The notes under the pieces were generated by a model. That model searched no databases, had not been told where the DNA came from, and saw nothing but the letters and a program-made list of their open reading frames with translations. Source: Mycobacterium dioxanotrophicus (lineage in GTDB: Bacteria > Actinomycetota > Actinomycetes > Mycobacteriales > Mycobacteriaceae). Taken from it: a DNA stretch of 64,000 bases. How positions within the stretch are numbered: the first letter of the stretch is position 1; the number at the start of each line of letters is the position of its first letter. The DNA lies in the NCBI RefSeq assembly GCF_002157835.1, contig NZ_CP020809.1, forward strand, positions 6,572,001 through 6,636,000. Direction: 5' to 3'. This document shows, piece by piece, positions 38,101-45,635 of this stretch. The position numbers and the translations under genes are program-made.

Positions 38101-39159
38101 TCAGTCCTTGTGCCGCAACGCCGGCGGTCCCTTGCCGATGATCTTGTCCTGCCGACCGTCGGTGTCCCAGCCACCCGCGTGATAGCCCTCGGTGTCGAAA
38201 CAGACGTCGATGAACTGCTCACCGAACGGCGTCAGCCGCAGACTGCGGTAGATGGTCACGGCCTTCGGCACACTTTCGATGGCATGCACCGCTGCGGGCT
38301 GCACCTCCAGAAGCGCATAGCGGCGATAGTCCTCGACCGGTTCCCGGGAGAAGTTCAACAGCCCGAGCCGATGCAGGTTGGCGAAGTAGTGGTGATCGCG
38401 GTCGGGCCAGTGGCAGCCCGCCATCTGAGCAACCATCGTGATGCCGCTGGCCAGCAGCACCGAACCGATCTGGAACAGCGTCTTGGTGCGCACATCGATG
38501 ACGGGCTGGGTGCCCGCGACAGCCATGAAACGCAGGATGCGCGCCTCGTCGGGCAGGAGTTCGTCGATGATGCGCAGGAACGATGGATGCATGTCGCGCC
38601 GCTGGCAGTCCGGCTGGTAGGAGATGCGGATCAGCGCGCTACCGCGTTTGCGCAGCGCCGCAGCCGATTCCGCCGATGCCTGGGTGCCGAGCACCCGCCC
38701 GAGCGCTTCGGTGACACCTGCCAGTGGCGCTGACGCAAGCTGTCCGGCACCGAGCACGGGCCCCATCGCCACGTTGGCAACCGTGTCCATGGCGTCGGTG
38801 ACCGGGTTGTTCGGAAGCCCCATGACATTGCCGAGAATCCCAAGCGCACCAAGGGGTTTTACGGACGCGTCAATGTCCTCGCCCTCCGATTTGCGGGTGT
38901 GCTCGCCCTCGCCGCGGGGGGCCGATTCGCCGCGCAGCGCACGCGCGACATCGGTCAGCGCGTTGGTCACCACACCGAGCGCATCGTCGGACCGGTCGAC
39001 ACTGTGCCTGCCGTCGACACTGTGCCGCCCCGCGGATGACCGCGGATCGACATTTTTCGTTGCGCCCAAGGCGATCTCACCAAGCGCGCCGAGCAGGCCG
39101 AGTGACTGACCGTCGGTCGGCTCCGGCCGCTTGTCCTTCTTCTTTCCCTTATGCCCCAT
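38101..39159 (-). CDS. DUF4393 (Abi-alpha)-like protein
   Basis: A 352-residue protein. The N-terminus is basic (MGHKGKKKDKRP), followed by a low-complexity region with GRHSVDGRHSVD, then a hydrophobic glycine-rich stretch (LGILGNVMGLPNNPVTDAMDTVANVAMGPVLGAGQL). The C-terminal half has DELLPDEARILRFMAVAGTQPVIDVRT, the pattern I associate with DUF4393/Abi-alpha, a family named for abortive phage infection. The match is by eye. ATG 39159 is preferred over an upstream TTG. Convergent with the DUF445 gene; role unknown. Confidence 0.65.
   Translation of the reverse strand: MGHKGKKKDKRPEPTDGQSLGLLGALGEIALGATKNVDPRSSAGRHSVDGRHSVDRSDDALGVVTNALTDVARALRGESAPRGEGEHTRKSEGEDIDASVKPLGALGILGNVMGLPNNPVTDAMDTVANVAMGPVLGAGQLASAPLAGVTEALGRVLGTQASAESAAALRKRGSALIRISYQPDCQRRDMHPSFLRIIDELLPDEARILRFMAVAGTQPVIDVRTKTLFQIGSVLLASGITMVAQMAGCHWPDRDHHYFANLHRLGLLNFSREPVEDYRRYALLEVQPAAVHAIESVPKAVTIYRSLRLTPFGEQFIDVCFDTEGYHAGGWDTDGRQDKIIGKGPPALRHKD
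38995..39026 (-). repeat. 18-bp tandem repeat encoding GRHSVD twice
   Basis: GTCGACACTGTGCC occurs at 38995-39008 and 39013-39026, period 18, in frame. It gives GRHSVD repeats in the DUF4393-like protein. Confidence 0.8.
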
Positions 39160-39250
39160 GGGATTCCCGATCAAATGGCAGGTGTCCGACCTTCACCCTA
39201 GGACACCGCGGCGAAAGCGTCTGGTGAACCACCATTTTCGGGCGCACCGA

Positions 39251-40489
39251 CTAGCCCGTCGGCCGCCGGGGGAACGTCCCGCCCCGTCGGGCGTCGTCGT
39301 GCTGCCCCAGCGCGTAGGTCGCCGTCACGAGCTCGGCGAGCGCACGCGGTTCACTCAGTGACCGGCCGGTGAGCTCGGCGATGCGGTGCAAGCGGTATCT
39401 CACGGTGTTGGGGTGGCAGTGCAGCGCCCGCGCCGTCCGCTCGGTCGACCCACCCTCGTCGAAGAACGCCCGCAGCGTCTCCAACAGGCCCTGCCGGTCT
39501 TCGACAGGCAGATCCAGCACTGCGCCCAGCACATCCTGGGCCATCCGGCGGCCCTCGTCCGGGTCGCGCGCGACAAGCCCTGCCAATGGGCTGGGACTGA
39601 ATTCACGAAGGGCCGCGTCCCCTGGCGGGATCTCCGCCAGTGCGGTGCGGGCCAGATGGAACGCCCGCGGCGTGTCGGCCAGCGATCGGTACACCGGGCT
39701 GAGCCCGGCCCGCGTGGCGCCCGCCTCGCGGAGCACCCGCAGCATCAACCCGTGCTGATCGTCGCGCAGCGAGATGACGCCGGCGTACAGCGAGGAATTC
39801 ACGTGCCAGGCCGAGATCATGCCGTGCTCGGCGAGCCGCTTCTCGACGACGGCGCGGCCGTCCTGCGGCGGGCCGGAGGTCTCGACGACGACCACGACGA
39901 GGCTGCCGTCCAGCGACAGCCCGAGCATCTTGCCCACCTCCCACGGGCCGCAGTTGAGCACGATCTGCCCGCTGAACAGCGCATCGACCAACGCTGATCG
40001 CCGTCGCTCCTGCGCTGCCACGAGCTCGGCCGTCGCGTCGCGATATACCTCGGTGAGCGTCTGGGCCTGTGCGTCGCACAGATGCCACAGCAGGGTCGCG
40101 ACCTCGGCGAATGCGCCGAGCGAACGCAGGTCCACGGTGCCACGGACCTGGGCCGCCAGGTGGTCCCACAGCATCGTGTTGCCGATCCGGAAGGCCTGCA
40201 GCACCTCGGGCAGCGGGGCGCGCTGCCGCGCCCGCGTCCGCCCGGTCTCCCCGGCGGCGCCCAGATGTGCGCTGCGGGCAGGCTCGACCAGCGCGTCGAG
40301 CAGTCCACCGAGGTTGCGCGAGATGGATTGCCGCAGCTCGTCGGCCGAGACCACGTCGGCATGCCGGTAGCAGTCGACCTGTTCGCGGATGGCCGTGTAC
40401 GCGTCGTCGACCAGCCGACCGAGATCCTGTCGAGCCCGCGCGACCAGGTCGTGAACAGCAGAACCGCTCATCGGGCGCATCGGGGTCAT
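39251..40489 (-). CDS. PucR/CdaR-type transcriptional regulator
   Basis: A 412-residue regulator. An N-terminal helical sensor (about 15-170) is followed by a GGDEF-like CdaR domain (about 180-300) and a C-terminal PucR helix-turn-helix at about 345-400 (FFDEGGSTERTARALHCHPNTVRYRLHRIAELTG). ATG 40489 is chosen because a TACCTT -10 box lies 7 nt upstream. Divergent from an SDR gene, its likely target. Members often activate catabolic genes. The inducer is unknown. Confidence 0.87.
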   Translation of the reverse strand: MTPMRPMSGSAVHDLVARARQDLGRLVDDAYTAIREQVDCYRHADVVSADELRQSISRNLGGLLDALVEPARSAHLGAAGETGRTRARQRAPLPEVLQAFRIGNTMLWDHLAAQVRGTVDLRSLGAFAEVATLLWHLCDAQAQTLTEVYRDATAELVAAQERRRSALVDALFSGQIVLNCGPWEVGKMLGLSLDGSLVVVVVETSGPPQDGRAVVEKRLAEHGMISAWHVNSSLYAGVISLRDDQHGLMLRVLREAGATRAGLSPVYRSLADTPRAFHLARTALAEIPPGDAALREFSPSPLAGLVARDPDEGRRMAQDVLGAVLDLPVEDRQGLLETLRAFFDEGGSTERTARALHCHPNTVRYRLHRIAELTGRSLSEPRALAELVTATYALGQHDDARRGGTFPRRPTG

Positions 40490-40496
40490 TGCATGA

Positions 40497-40502
40497 AAGG
40501 TA
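40497..40502 (-). promoter_or_regulatory. -10 box of the PucR-type gene, leaderless
   Basis: On the minus strand TACCTT lies 7 nt before ATG 40489, without a Shine-Dalgarno. Confidence 0.45.
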
Positions 40503-40596
40503 ATGCCCGCGCTGCTCGAACACACTGGCCGCGAACGACAGTGTCGGGCGTCGGTATCGGCCCCCGAGGACAAACGCCCGGGCCCTTCCCTCCAAA

Positions 40597-40614
40597 ACTT
40601 GACACGTGTAAAGT
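40597..40614. promoter_or_regulatory. 18-bp palindromic operator overlapping the SDR promoter
   Basis: ACTTGACACGTGTAAAGT is a palindrome with one mismatched pair. Its right end contains TAAAGT (40609-40614), which lies 8 nt before ATG 40623 and serves as -10 box. A bound regulator would block the promoter. The form resembles TetR-type sites of lipid catabolism in mycobacteria, rather than a PucR site. Confidence 0.55.
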
Positions 40615-40622
40615 TCGCCGCC

Positions 40623-41474
40623 ATGGACAACATCAGGGGCAAGACCATCGCGATCACCGGCGCCGCCCGCGGTATTGGTTATGCCACCGCCAAGGCCCTG
40701 CTGGCCCACGGCGCCCGCGTCGTGATCGGCGACCGGGACGTGGCGCTGCAGGAATCCGCGGTCGTCGAGTTGACCAAACTTGGTCCGGTCTCGGGCTACC
40801 CGCTCGACGTCACCGACCGGGAATCCTTCGCCACCTTCCTCGACAAGGCCCGCACCGACGGCGGCGGCCACATCGACGTGCTCATCAACAATGCGGGCGT
40901 CATGCCGATCGGTCCGTTCCTCGAGCAGACCGAGCAGTCGATCCGGTCGTCCATCGAGGTCAACGTGTACGGCGTGCTCACCGGCTGCCAGCTCGCGCTG
41001 CCGGAGATGGTCAAGCGCCGCAGCGGCCACGTCATCAACATCGCCTCGCTGTCGGGGCTGATCCCGCTGCCCGGACAGGTGGTGTACGTCGGCGCCAAGT
41101 ACGCGGTCGTCGGGCTGTCCACGGCACTGGCCGACGAGATGGCGCCGCACGGCGTCAACGTGTCGGTGGTGATGCCGCCGTTCACCAACACCGATCTCAT
41201 CGCAGGCACCAAGTCCAGCGGGCCCATCAAGCCGGTCGAACCCGAGGAGATCGCCGCGGCGATCATCAAGACGCTCAACAAGCCCAAGACCCACGTGTCG
41301 GTGCCGCCGCCGCTGCGTTTCACCGCTCAGGCCGCCCAGCTGCTGCCGCCGCGCGGACGCCGTCGGCTCAACAAGGCACTGGGCCTCGACACCGTGTTCC
41401 TCGAGTACGACGCCGCCAAGCGCAAGAGCTACGAAGACCGCGCGCAGGCCGCCCAGGGTGTCATCGAGAGCTGA
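40623..41474 (+). CDS. short-chain dehydrogenase/reductase
   Basis: A 283-residue classical SDR. TGAARGIGYATAKALLAHG (cofactor), NNAGVMPIGPF, NIASLSGLIPLPGQVVYVGAKYAVVGLS with catalytic Ser, Tyr and Lys. GDRD after the second strand suggests NAD(H). The C-terminal extension (about 220-283) with PPRGRRRLNKALGLDTVF is typical of mycobacterial SDRs linked to lipid or steroid metabolism. It has its own palindromic operator and faces the PucR-type gene. Confidence 0.86.
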   Translation: MDNIRGKTIAITGAARGIGYATAKALLAHGARVVIGDRDVALQESAVVELTKLGPVSGYPLDVTDRESFATFLDKARTDGGGHIDVLINNAGVMPIGPFLEQTEQSIRSSIEVNVYGVLTGCQLALPEMVKRRSGHVINIASLSGLIPLPGQVVYVGAKYAVVGLSTALADEMAPHGVNVSVVMPPFTNTDLIAGTKSSGPIKPVEPEEIAAAIIKTLNKPKTHVSVPPPLRFTAQAAQLLPPRGRRRLNKALGLDTVFLEYDAAKRKSYEDRAQAAQGVIES

Positions 41475-41498
41475 GTTTCTCCGCCGAACAGACAGTGA

Positions 41499-41527
41499 GG
41501 TCCGCGACACGCGGCGTGTCGCGGACC
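41499..41527. terminator. bidirectional hairpin between SDR and transaminase genes
   Basis: GGTCCGCGACAC, 5-nt loop GCGGC, then GTGTCGCGGACC: a perfect 12-bp stem between convergent genes. No T-run, common for mycobacterial terminators. Confidence 0.65.
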
Positions 41528-41541
41528 CCCGTGTCTGCTCG

Positions 41542-41574
41542 CGCTAGTAGGTGATGGACGCTAGTAGGTGATGG
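41542..41574. repeat. 17-bp tandem duplication of the transaminase 3' end
   Basis: CGCTAGTAGGTGATGG occurs at 41542-41557 and again at 41559-41574. The right copy holds the last codons and TAG stop of the transaminase; the left lies just downstream of it. Confidence 0.85.
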
Positions 41575-42577
41575 GCTCGATCAGGGACGAGGGCTCATCC
41601 ATCAACGCCCAGAAGCGATCTCGGATAGCCGCGGTGAGCGGGCCGGGCTCACCCTTGCCGATGGGCTCGCCGTCGAGGGTGTTGATCGGAGTGACGCCGC
41701 CCGCGGTCGTGACGGCCATGAGCTCGTCGGCCTCGTAGAGCTCGTAACTCGTCACGTCCCGCAGCGTGGCCTCGATGCCCATCTGATCGGCGATCTCGAA
41801 CACCGTCTTACGGGTGATGCCCGGCAACGCATTTCGCGACGGCGAGGCCAGCTTGCCGTCCTTGACGATGACGACGTTGAAGCCCGGTCCCTCCGCCACG
41901 CAATTGTCGGCGTCCATCAGGATGGCGGTGCGGGCGCCGCGGTCCTTGGCCTCGAAACTGGCCGCGGTGAGATCGCCCCACTGGTAGTTCTTGATGGTCG
42001 GGTCGACGGTGTTGCGCCCGGCCCGGCGCACGTGGCGCGGTACGACGGCCGTGGTGCCGAAGATCTGCTCGGCAGGCGGGAAGGCCCACAGGTACGGGAT
42101 GGCGTAGATGTAGACCTGGTGGGTGAGCTTGGTCAAGTCCTTCTCGCCCTTGCGTTTTCCGTATCCGCGGGTGACGGTGAGATTGACGAACGACTCCCGC
42201 AGCTGCGACAGCGACACACATTTCTTGGTGATCTCGGCCAGCTCGTCCTTGGAGTAGCCGGCGTCCAGACGCAGCTTGGCCGCGCCGTCGAGCAGCCGGT
42301 CGAGGTGGTCGCCGAGCCGGAAGATGTTGCCGTGCCAGACATGTGCGACGGTGTAGGTCAGGTCGGAGTGGCCGAACCCGGTGTCGAAGATCGAGATCTT
42401 GGCGTCCTCGGCGGGAATGAACTCTCCCTCGATCCACGCGGCACCGCCCGCGAAGGGGCTCGACTCGTCGAGTTCGTAGTCGCTGTACTGGATTACCGAG
42501 CCCGCGGGGGTGGCCTCGCGGATCGCGCCGGGTTCGACGGCGACCAGGTTGGAGGTGCCGGCATCTGTGACTGTCAT
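41561..42577 (-). CDS. (R)-selective amine:pyruvate transaminase (fold-type IV)
   Basis: A 338-residue PLP enzyme. The whole sequence is close to what I recall of the (R)-amine transaminase of M. vanbaalenii (ATA-Mva), from NLVAVEPGAIRE onward. Schiff-base Lys196 (TIKNYQWGDLT), the (R)-ATA-type loop RHVRRAGRNTVDP and the cofactor loop TTAGGVTPI are present. It moves the amino group of an (R)-configured primary amine to pyruvate. Natural substrate unknown. ATG 42577 has AAGGA upstream. It is downstream of an APC permease and LysR gene in the same direction. Branched-chain aminotransferase is a likely automatic mis-annotation. Confidence 0.88.
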   Translation of the reverse strand: MTVTDAGTSNLVAVEPGAIREATPAGSVIQYSDYELDESSPFAGGAAWIEGEFIPAEDAKISIFDTGFGHSDLTYTVAHVWHGNIFRLGDHLDRLLDGAAKLRLDAGYSKDELAEITKKCVSLSQLRESFVNLTVTRGYGKRKGEKDLTKLTHQVYIYAIPYLWAFPPAEQIFGTTAVVPRHVRRAGRNTVDPTIKNYQWGDLTAASFEAKDRGARTAILMDADNCVAEGPGFNVVIVKDGKLASPSRNALPGITRKTVFEIADQMGIEATLRDVTSYELYEADELMAVTTAGGVTPINTLDGEPIGKGEPGPLTAAIRDRFWALMDEPSSLIEPITY

Positions 42578-42665
42578 AGCAATTTCCTTCGGTGTGGAGT
42601 TGGCTCTGCCGCCACGGCGCAAAAGTACGAGTGATCGGCGCCGTGACCGCAGACTCAGGCGGTAA

Positions 42666-44174
42666 TCAGGAAGCGTGGGTCTTGACGTAGTCGGCACCGG
42701 CGTCGCCGCGGCGCAACCGCGCTTTCAGGCCGGTGGCCCACCAGGCCGCCGCGATGGCCGCGACGCCGAGGAAAACCCATTTGTTGTTGGTGAATTGGGG
42801 CAGGAAGAGCAGGGTGACGGCGACTCCGACGAAGATCACCAGGGCTGCGATGTAGAGCGGCAGCCGGAACCGGCCGAGGTCGAACGTGCCGGGTTCGGCG
42901 GCGGGAATGGTCCCGCGCCGGTAGCCGACCAGCAGGCCGATGGTCTGCAGGATGTAGACGAAGAAGAACAGCAGCGACGCGATGCCGATGATGTAGTTGA
43001 ACGCCTCCTCGTTGACCAGGGCGGACAACAGCAGCGCCGCGGACAGGCAGCCCAGCCCGATCACCGCGTAGGTCGGCGTCTTTCGGGTCGGCGAGACGTG
43101 CCGCCAGATGTGCGAGAACGGCAGCATGTTGTCGCGGGCCATCGAGTAGGTGAGCCGGGTGGCGACCAGGATGTTGGCCAGCAGGCAGGCCAGGATATTC
43201 GTCAAGGCAACGGCGACAACGATTTTCGTCACGACCGGGCCGGCCTGCTGGTTGATGATCTCTTCGATCGGTGCGGCCTGGTTGGCTGCGACCGCACCGG
43301 CGTCGCGGATCGCCAGCACGTAGACGATGTACATCAGCAGTTCGATGACGATGGACGTCACCAGTGCGTAGAACATCGTGCGAGGCACGACCTGACGCGC
43401 GTTGCGGGTCTCCTCGGCGACATCGGCACCGGACTCCACCCCGATCAACCCGAAGAACGGTCCGAGGGCGGCCGCCAGCCAGGCCAGCACGTAGGAGTTC
43501 TTGTCACCGGACTCGCCGCCGGTGAACAGCACCGAAATGGGTTGATGGTGTTCGGGGGCCGAGAACGCGATGACAGCGACCAGCAGCGTGGCGCCGACCG
43601 TGATGACGAGTTCGAGGCTGACGCCGATGTTGTTCACCATGGTCGCGAAGCGCACGCCGTAGATGTTGATCAGGACGCAGACGAAGACGACGCCGATGGC
43701 GAGCAGGATCTGAGCGCTCTGGCTCATGGTCCAGCCGAACAGTCCACCGAGATAACCGGACAGGATGAAGCCGACGCCGGTCATGCCGCAGACCCAGCCC
43801 ATCAGCGCGATGAACCCGGTGAACCAGGCCAGGTCGGGCCCGTTGATCCGGCTGATCCACTGATACGAGTAGCCCGCGAGCGGCAGCTTCGCGGTCAGAT
43901 CGGCGGCGATCAACGCCCACAGCGCGAACACCGCGCCGGCCAGCAGCAGCGTCCATACGAACGGCGCTCCCGCGGTGAAGTAGCCGGCACCGAAGCCGGT
44001 GAACACCGCGGTGGTGGCGCTGATGGTGGCGAAACCGATGGCGAACGAAGCCAGCTTGCCGACCGACCGGTCCAGCTTCTGGGTGTAGCCCAGCTCGGCC
44101 AGCTTGGCGTCTTCGGCGTCGAGCGGCTGGTGGGGGTTGGGTGAATGAGTGGGTGAAGCCAGTGCGTCGGTCAT
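42666..44174 (-). CDS. APC-family amino acid/amine permease
   Basis: A 502-residue transporter with about 12-13 helices. Opening region SFAIGFATISATTAVFTGFGAGYFTAGAPFVWT, helix 6 region FFGLIGVESGADVAEETRNARQVVPRTM and MARDNMLPFSHIWRHVSPTRKTPTYAVI are standard for the GABA/choline-type (ACT) branch. GGAG lies 5 nt before ATG 44174. It lies 88 bp upstream of the (R)-amine transaminase and 105 bp downstream of the LysR gene, all in one direction. It probably imports the amine or amino acid acted on by the transaminase. Confidence 0.87.
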   Translation of the reverse strand: MTDALASPTHSPNPHQPLDAEDAKLAELGYTQKLDRSVGKLASFAIGFATISATTAVFTGFGAGYFTAGAPFVWTLLLAGAVFALWALIAADLTAKLPLAGYSYQWISRINGPDLAWFTGFIALMGWVCGMTGVGFILSGYLGGLFGWTMSQSAQILLAIGVVFVCVLINIYGVRFATMVNNIGVSLELVITVGATLLVAVIAFSAPEHHQPISVLFTGGESGDKNSYVLAWLAAALGPFFGLIGVESGADVAEETRNARQVVPRTMFYALVTSIVIELLMYIVYVLAIRDAGAVAANQAAPIEEIINQQAGPVVTKIVVAVALTNILACLLANILVATRLTYSMARDNMLPFSHIWRHVSPTRKTPTYAVIGLGCLSAALLLSALVNEEAFNYIIGIASLLFFFVYILQTIGLLVGYRRGTIPAAEPGTFDLGRFRLPLYIAALVIFVGVAVTLLFLPQFTNNKWVFLGVAAIAAAWWATGLKARLRRGDAGADYVKTHAS

Positions 44175-44246
44175 GATCACTCCAGGTCAGGTAAGGCAAG
44201 TGAACGACTGATGTAAGGAAATCGCCACCGGTCGGCTACCGGAAGT

Positions 44247-44262
44247 TCCATCTTTTGATGGA
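44247..44262. promoter_or_regulatory. small inverted repeat upstream of the APC permease
   Basis: TCCATCTTTTGATGGA is a perfect 6-bp stem with TTTT centre in the LysR-APC gap (44175-44279). It could be a LysR target or a weak terminator of the LysR transcript. Confidence 0.4.
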
Positions 44263-44279
44263 GTGATAACCGTGCTTTA

Positions 44280-45209
44280 TCAGTGCTGCGTGGCGGGCAC
44301 GGCCACTTCCTCGCCCTCCCCGAAATTCCATTCCCGCTGCACGTGCCTGATCAACGCGTCGGCCTGCGGGGTGATCGCGGCGGGATGCCACGCCAGCGCG
44401 ACATGGCTGGCCGGCCGATCCACAATCGGCACGTAGACGATGCCCGGCCGGTCGTAGAACCGGGCCACCGACGACGTGGTGAAGCTGATGCCCAAACCGC
44501 GCGCGATCGACGTCGTCTCCGCCTCGTAGGTCGCCGCCACCGCCGCGATGGTCGGCGGACGGTTGCCCCGGGCGTCCATCGCGAGCCAGTAGTCCCGCCA
44601 GGTCCCCGCGGTGACCGGCGCGCAGACGATGGGATCGTCGAGCAGCTCGGCGATGTGGACCTCGGTGCGGTCGGCCAGCCGATGATCGCGCGGCAGGCAC
44701 GCCACCCAGGTCTCGGAGTCCAGGATCAGCATGCGGTGCTCGGGCAGATCCACCGGCGGCCGGATGAGCGCGACATCGGTGGTCCCCGCCGCCAGCCCGG
44801 CGGTCGGGTCGGCGAAGTCGAATTCGATGGGTTCGACGCGGACGTCGGGGTACGCCGCCTCGAAATGCCGCACGATCCGGAACAGCAGGTCGGCACCGGT
44901 GCCGATGAGATATCCGACCCGCAACCGGCCCTGCCGGGTACCCGAGAGCGTCACGAGGTTGGCCACCACCGCGTCGACACCGGCGAGGGCCTGCTGCACC
45001 TGCGGCAACCAGGCCGCACCCAGATCGGTCAAGGCGACCTCGCGGGTGTTGCGGTTGAGCAGCACCACCCCGAACGCCTGCTCAAGCTGTTTGATGGCCG
45101 TCGACAGCGCGGGCTGCGTGATGAACAGCCGCTCGGCGGCACGCCGGTAGTTCAGCTCTTCACCCAGCACCGCGAAGTACCGCAGCTGACGCAGGGTGAC
45201 GTCGGTCAT
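44280..45209 (-). CDS. LysR-family transcriptional regulator
   Basis: A 309-residue regulator. Helix-turn-helix at about 4-62 (LRQLRYFAVLGEELNYRRAAERLFITQPALSTAIKQLEQ) and a periplasmic-binding-protein-like effector domain from about 90. First of a co-directional set with the APC permease and (R)-amine transaminase, which it probably activates. Unusually, it is not divergent from its likely targets. Confidence 0.88.
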   Translation of the reverse strand: MTDVTLRQLRYFAVLGEELNYRRAAERLFITQPALSTAIKQLEQAFGVVLLNRNTREVALTDLGAAWLPQVQQALAGVDAVVANLVTLSGTRQGRLRVGYLIGTGADLLFRIVRHFEAAYPDVRVEPIEFDFADPTAGLAAGTTDVALIRPPVDLPEHRMLILDSETWVACLPRDHRLADRTEVHIAELLDDPIVCAPVTAGTWRDYWLAMDARGNRPPTIAAVAATYEAETTSIARGLGISFTTSSVARFYDRPGIVYVPIVDRPASHVALAWHPAAITPQADALIRHVQREWNFGEGEEVAVPATQH

Positions 45210-45221
45210 GGCCGCGGGCGT

Positions 45222-45632
45222 CTAACCGAACTCCGGGACCGGATCGCCGGCGCGGTAGGCCTCGATGGCATCGAGGTGCTCGACGAACGCGTCGTGCCCG
45301 AACTCGTGGCTGTCGGTGCTGCCGACGAACACCACGCGCACGATCGCGCCGTCCTCGGCCGCGTCCAGCCAGAGCGAGGTCACGGGCAGGCCGTCATCGA
45401 CCTCGGCACCGGACGGTTCGTAGAACCACGCGGCAACCTCGTCGCTGGAGGTTTCCTCGTCAAAAGTCCAGCCGCGCTCGGTGATTCGCTCGTCGAACTC
45501 GGCCAGGTCGGCCACGACGGCGTCCTGGATAGCCGACAGCTGCTCGACGACCTCCTGCGGTACCCAGCGCGAGTTCTGGGTCGCCTGCCGCTTCTTGCGA
45601 CGGGCCTTCTTGCCGTCGGACGCCCGGGACAC
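45222..45632 (-). CDS. conserved hypothetical protein
   Basis: A 136-residue protein with a lysine/arginine-rich N-terminus (KKARRKKRQA), then an acidic alpha/beta domain (RGWTFDEETSSDEVAAWFYEPSGAEVDD...VTSLWLDAAEDGAIVRVVFVGSTDS). The domain resembles RraB/DUF695-type folds, but this is a weak guess. It starts 3 bp after the metZ stop and is thus the last gene of the purT-to-metZ operon. Function unknown. Confidence 0.72.
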   Translation of the reverse strand: MSRASDGKKARRKKRQATQNSRWVPQEVVEQLSAIQDAVVADLAEFDERITERGWTFDEETSSDEVAAWFYEPSGAEVDDGLPVTSLWLDAAEDGAIVRVVFVGSTDSHEFGHDAFVEHLDAIEAYRAGDPVPEFG

Positions 45633-45635
45633 GCC

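Noticed and set aside
41561..42577. Branched-chain aminotransferase IlvE
   Set aside because: Fold matches, but the sequence follows the (R)-amine transaminase type along its length, including the RHVRRAGRNTVDP loop.
42675..44144. 489-aa plus-strand open frame over the APC permease
   Set aside because: Antisense shadow rich in Asp, Gln, His and Arg; no recognisable domain.
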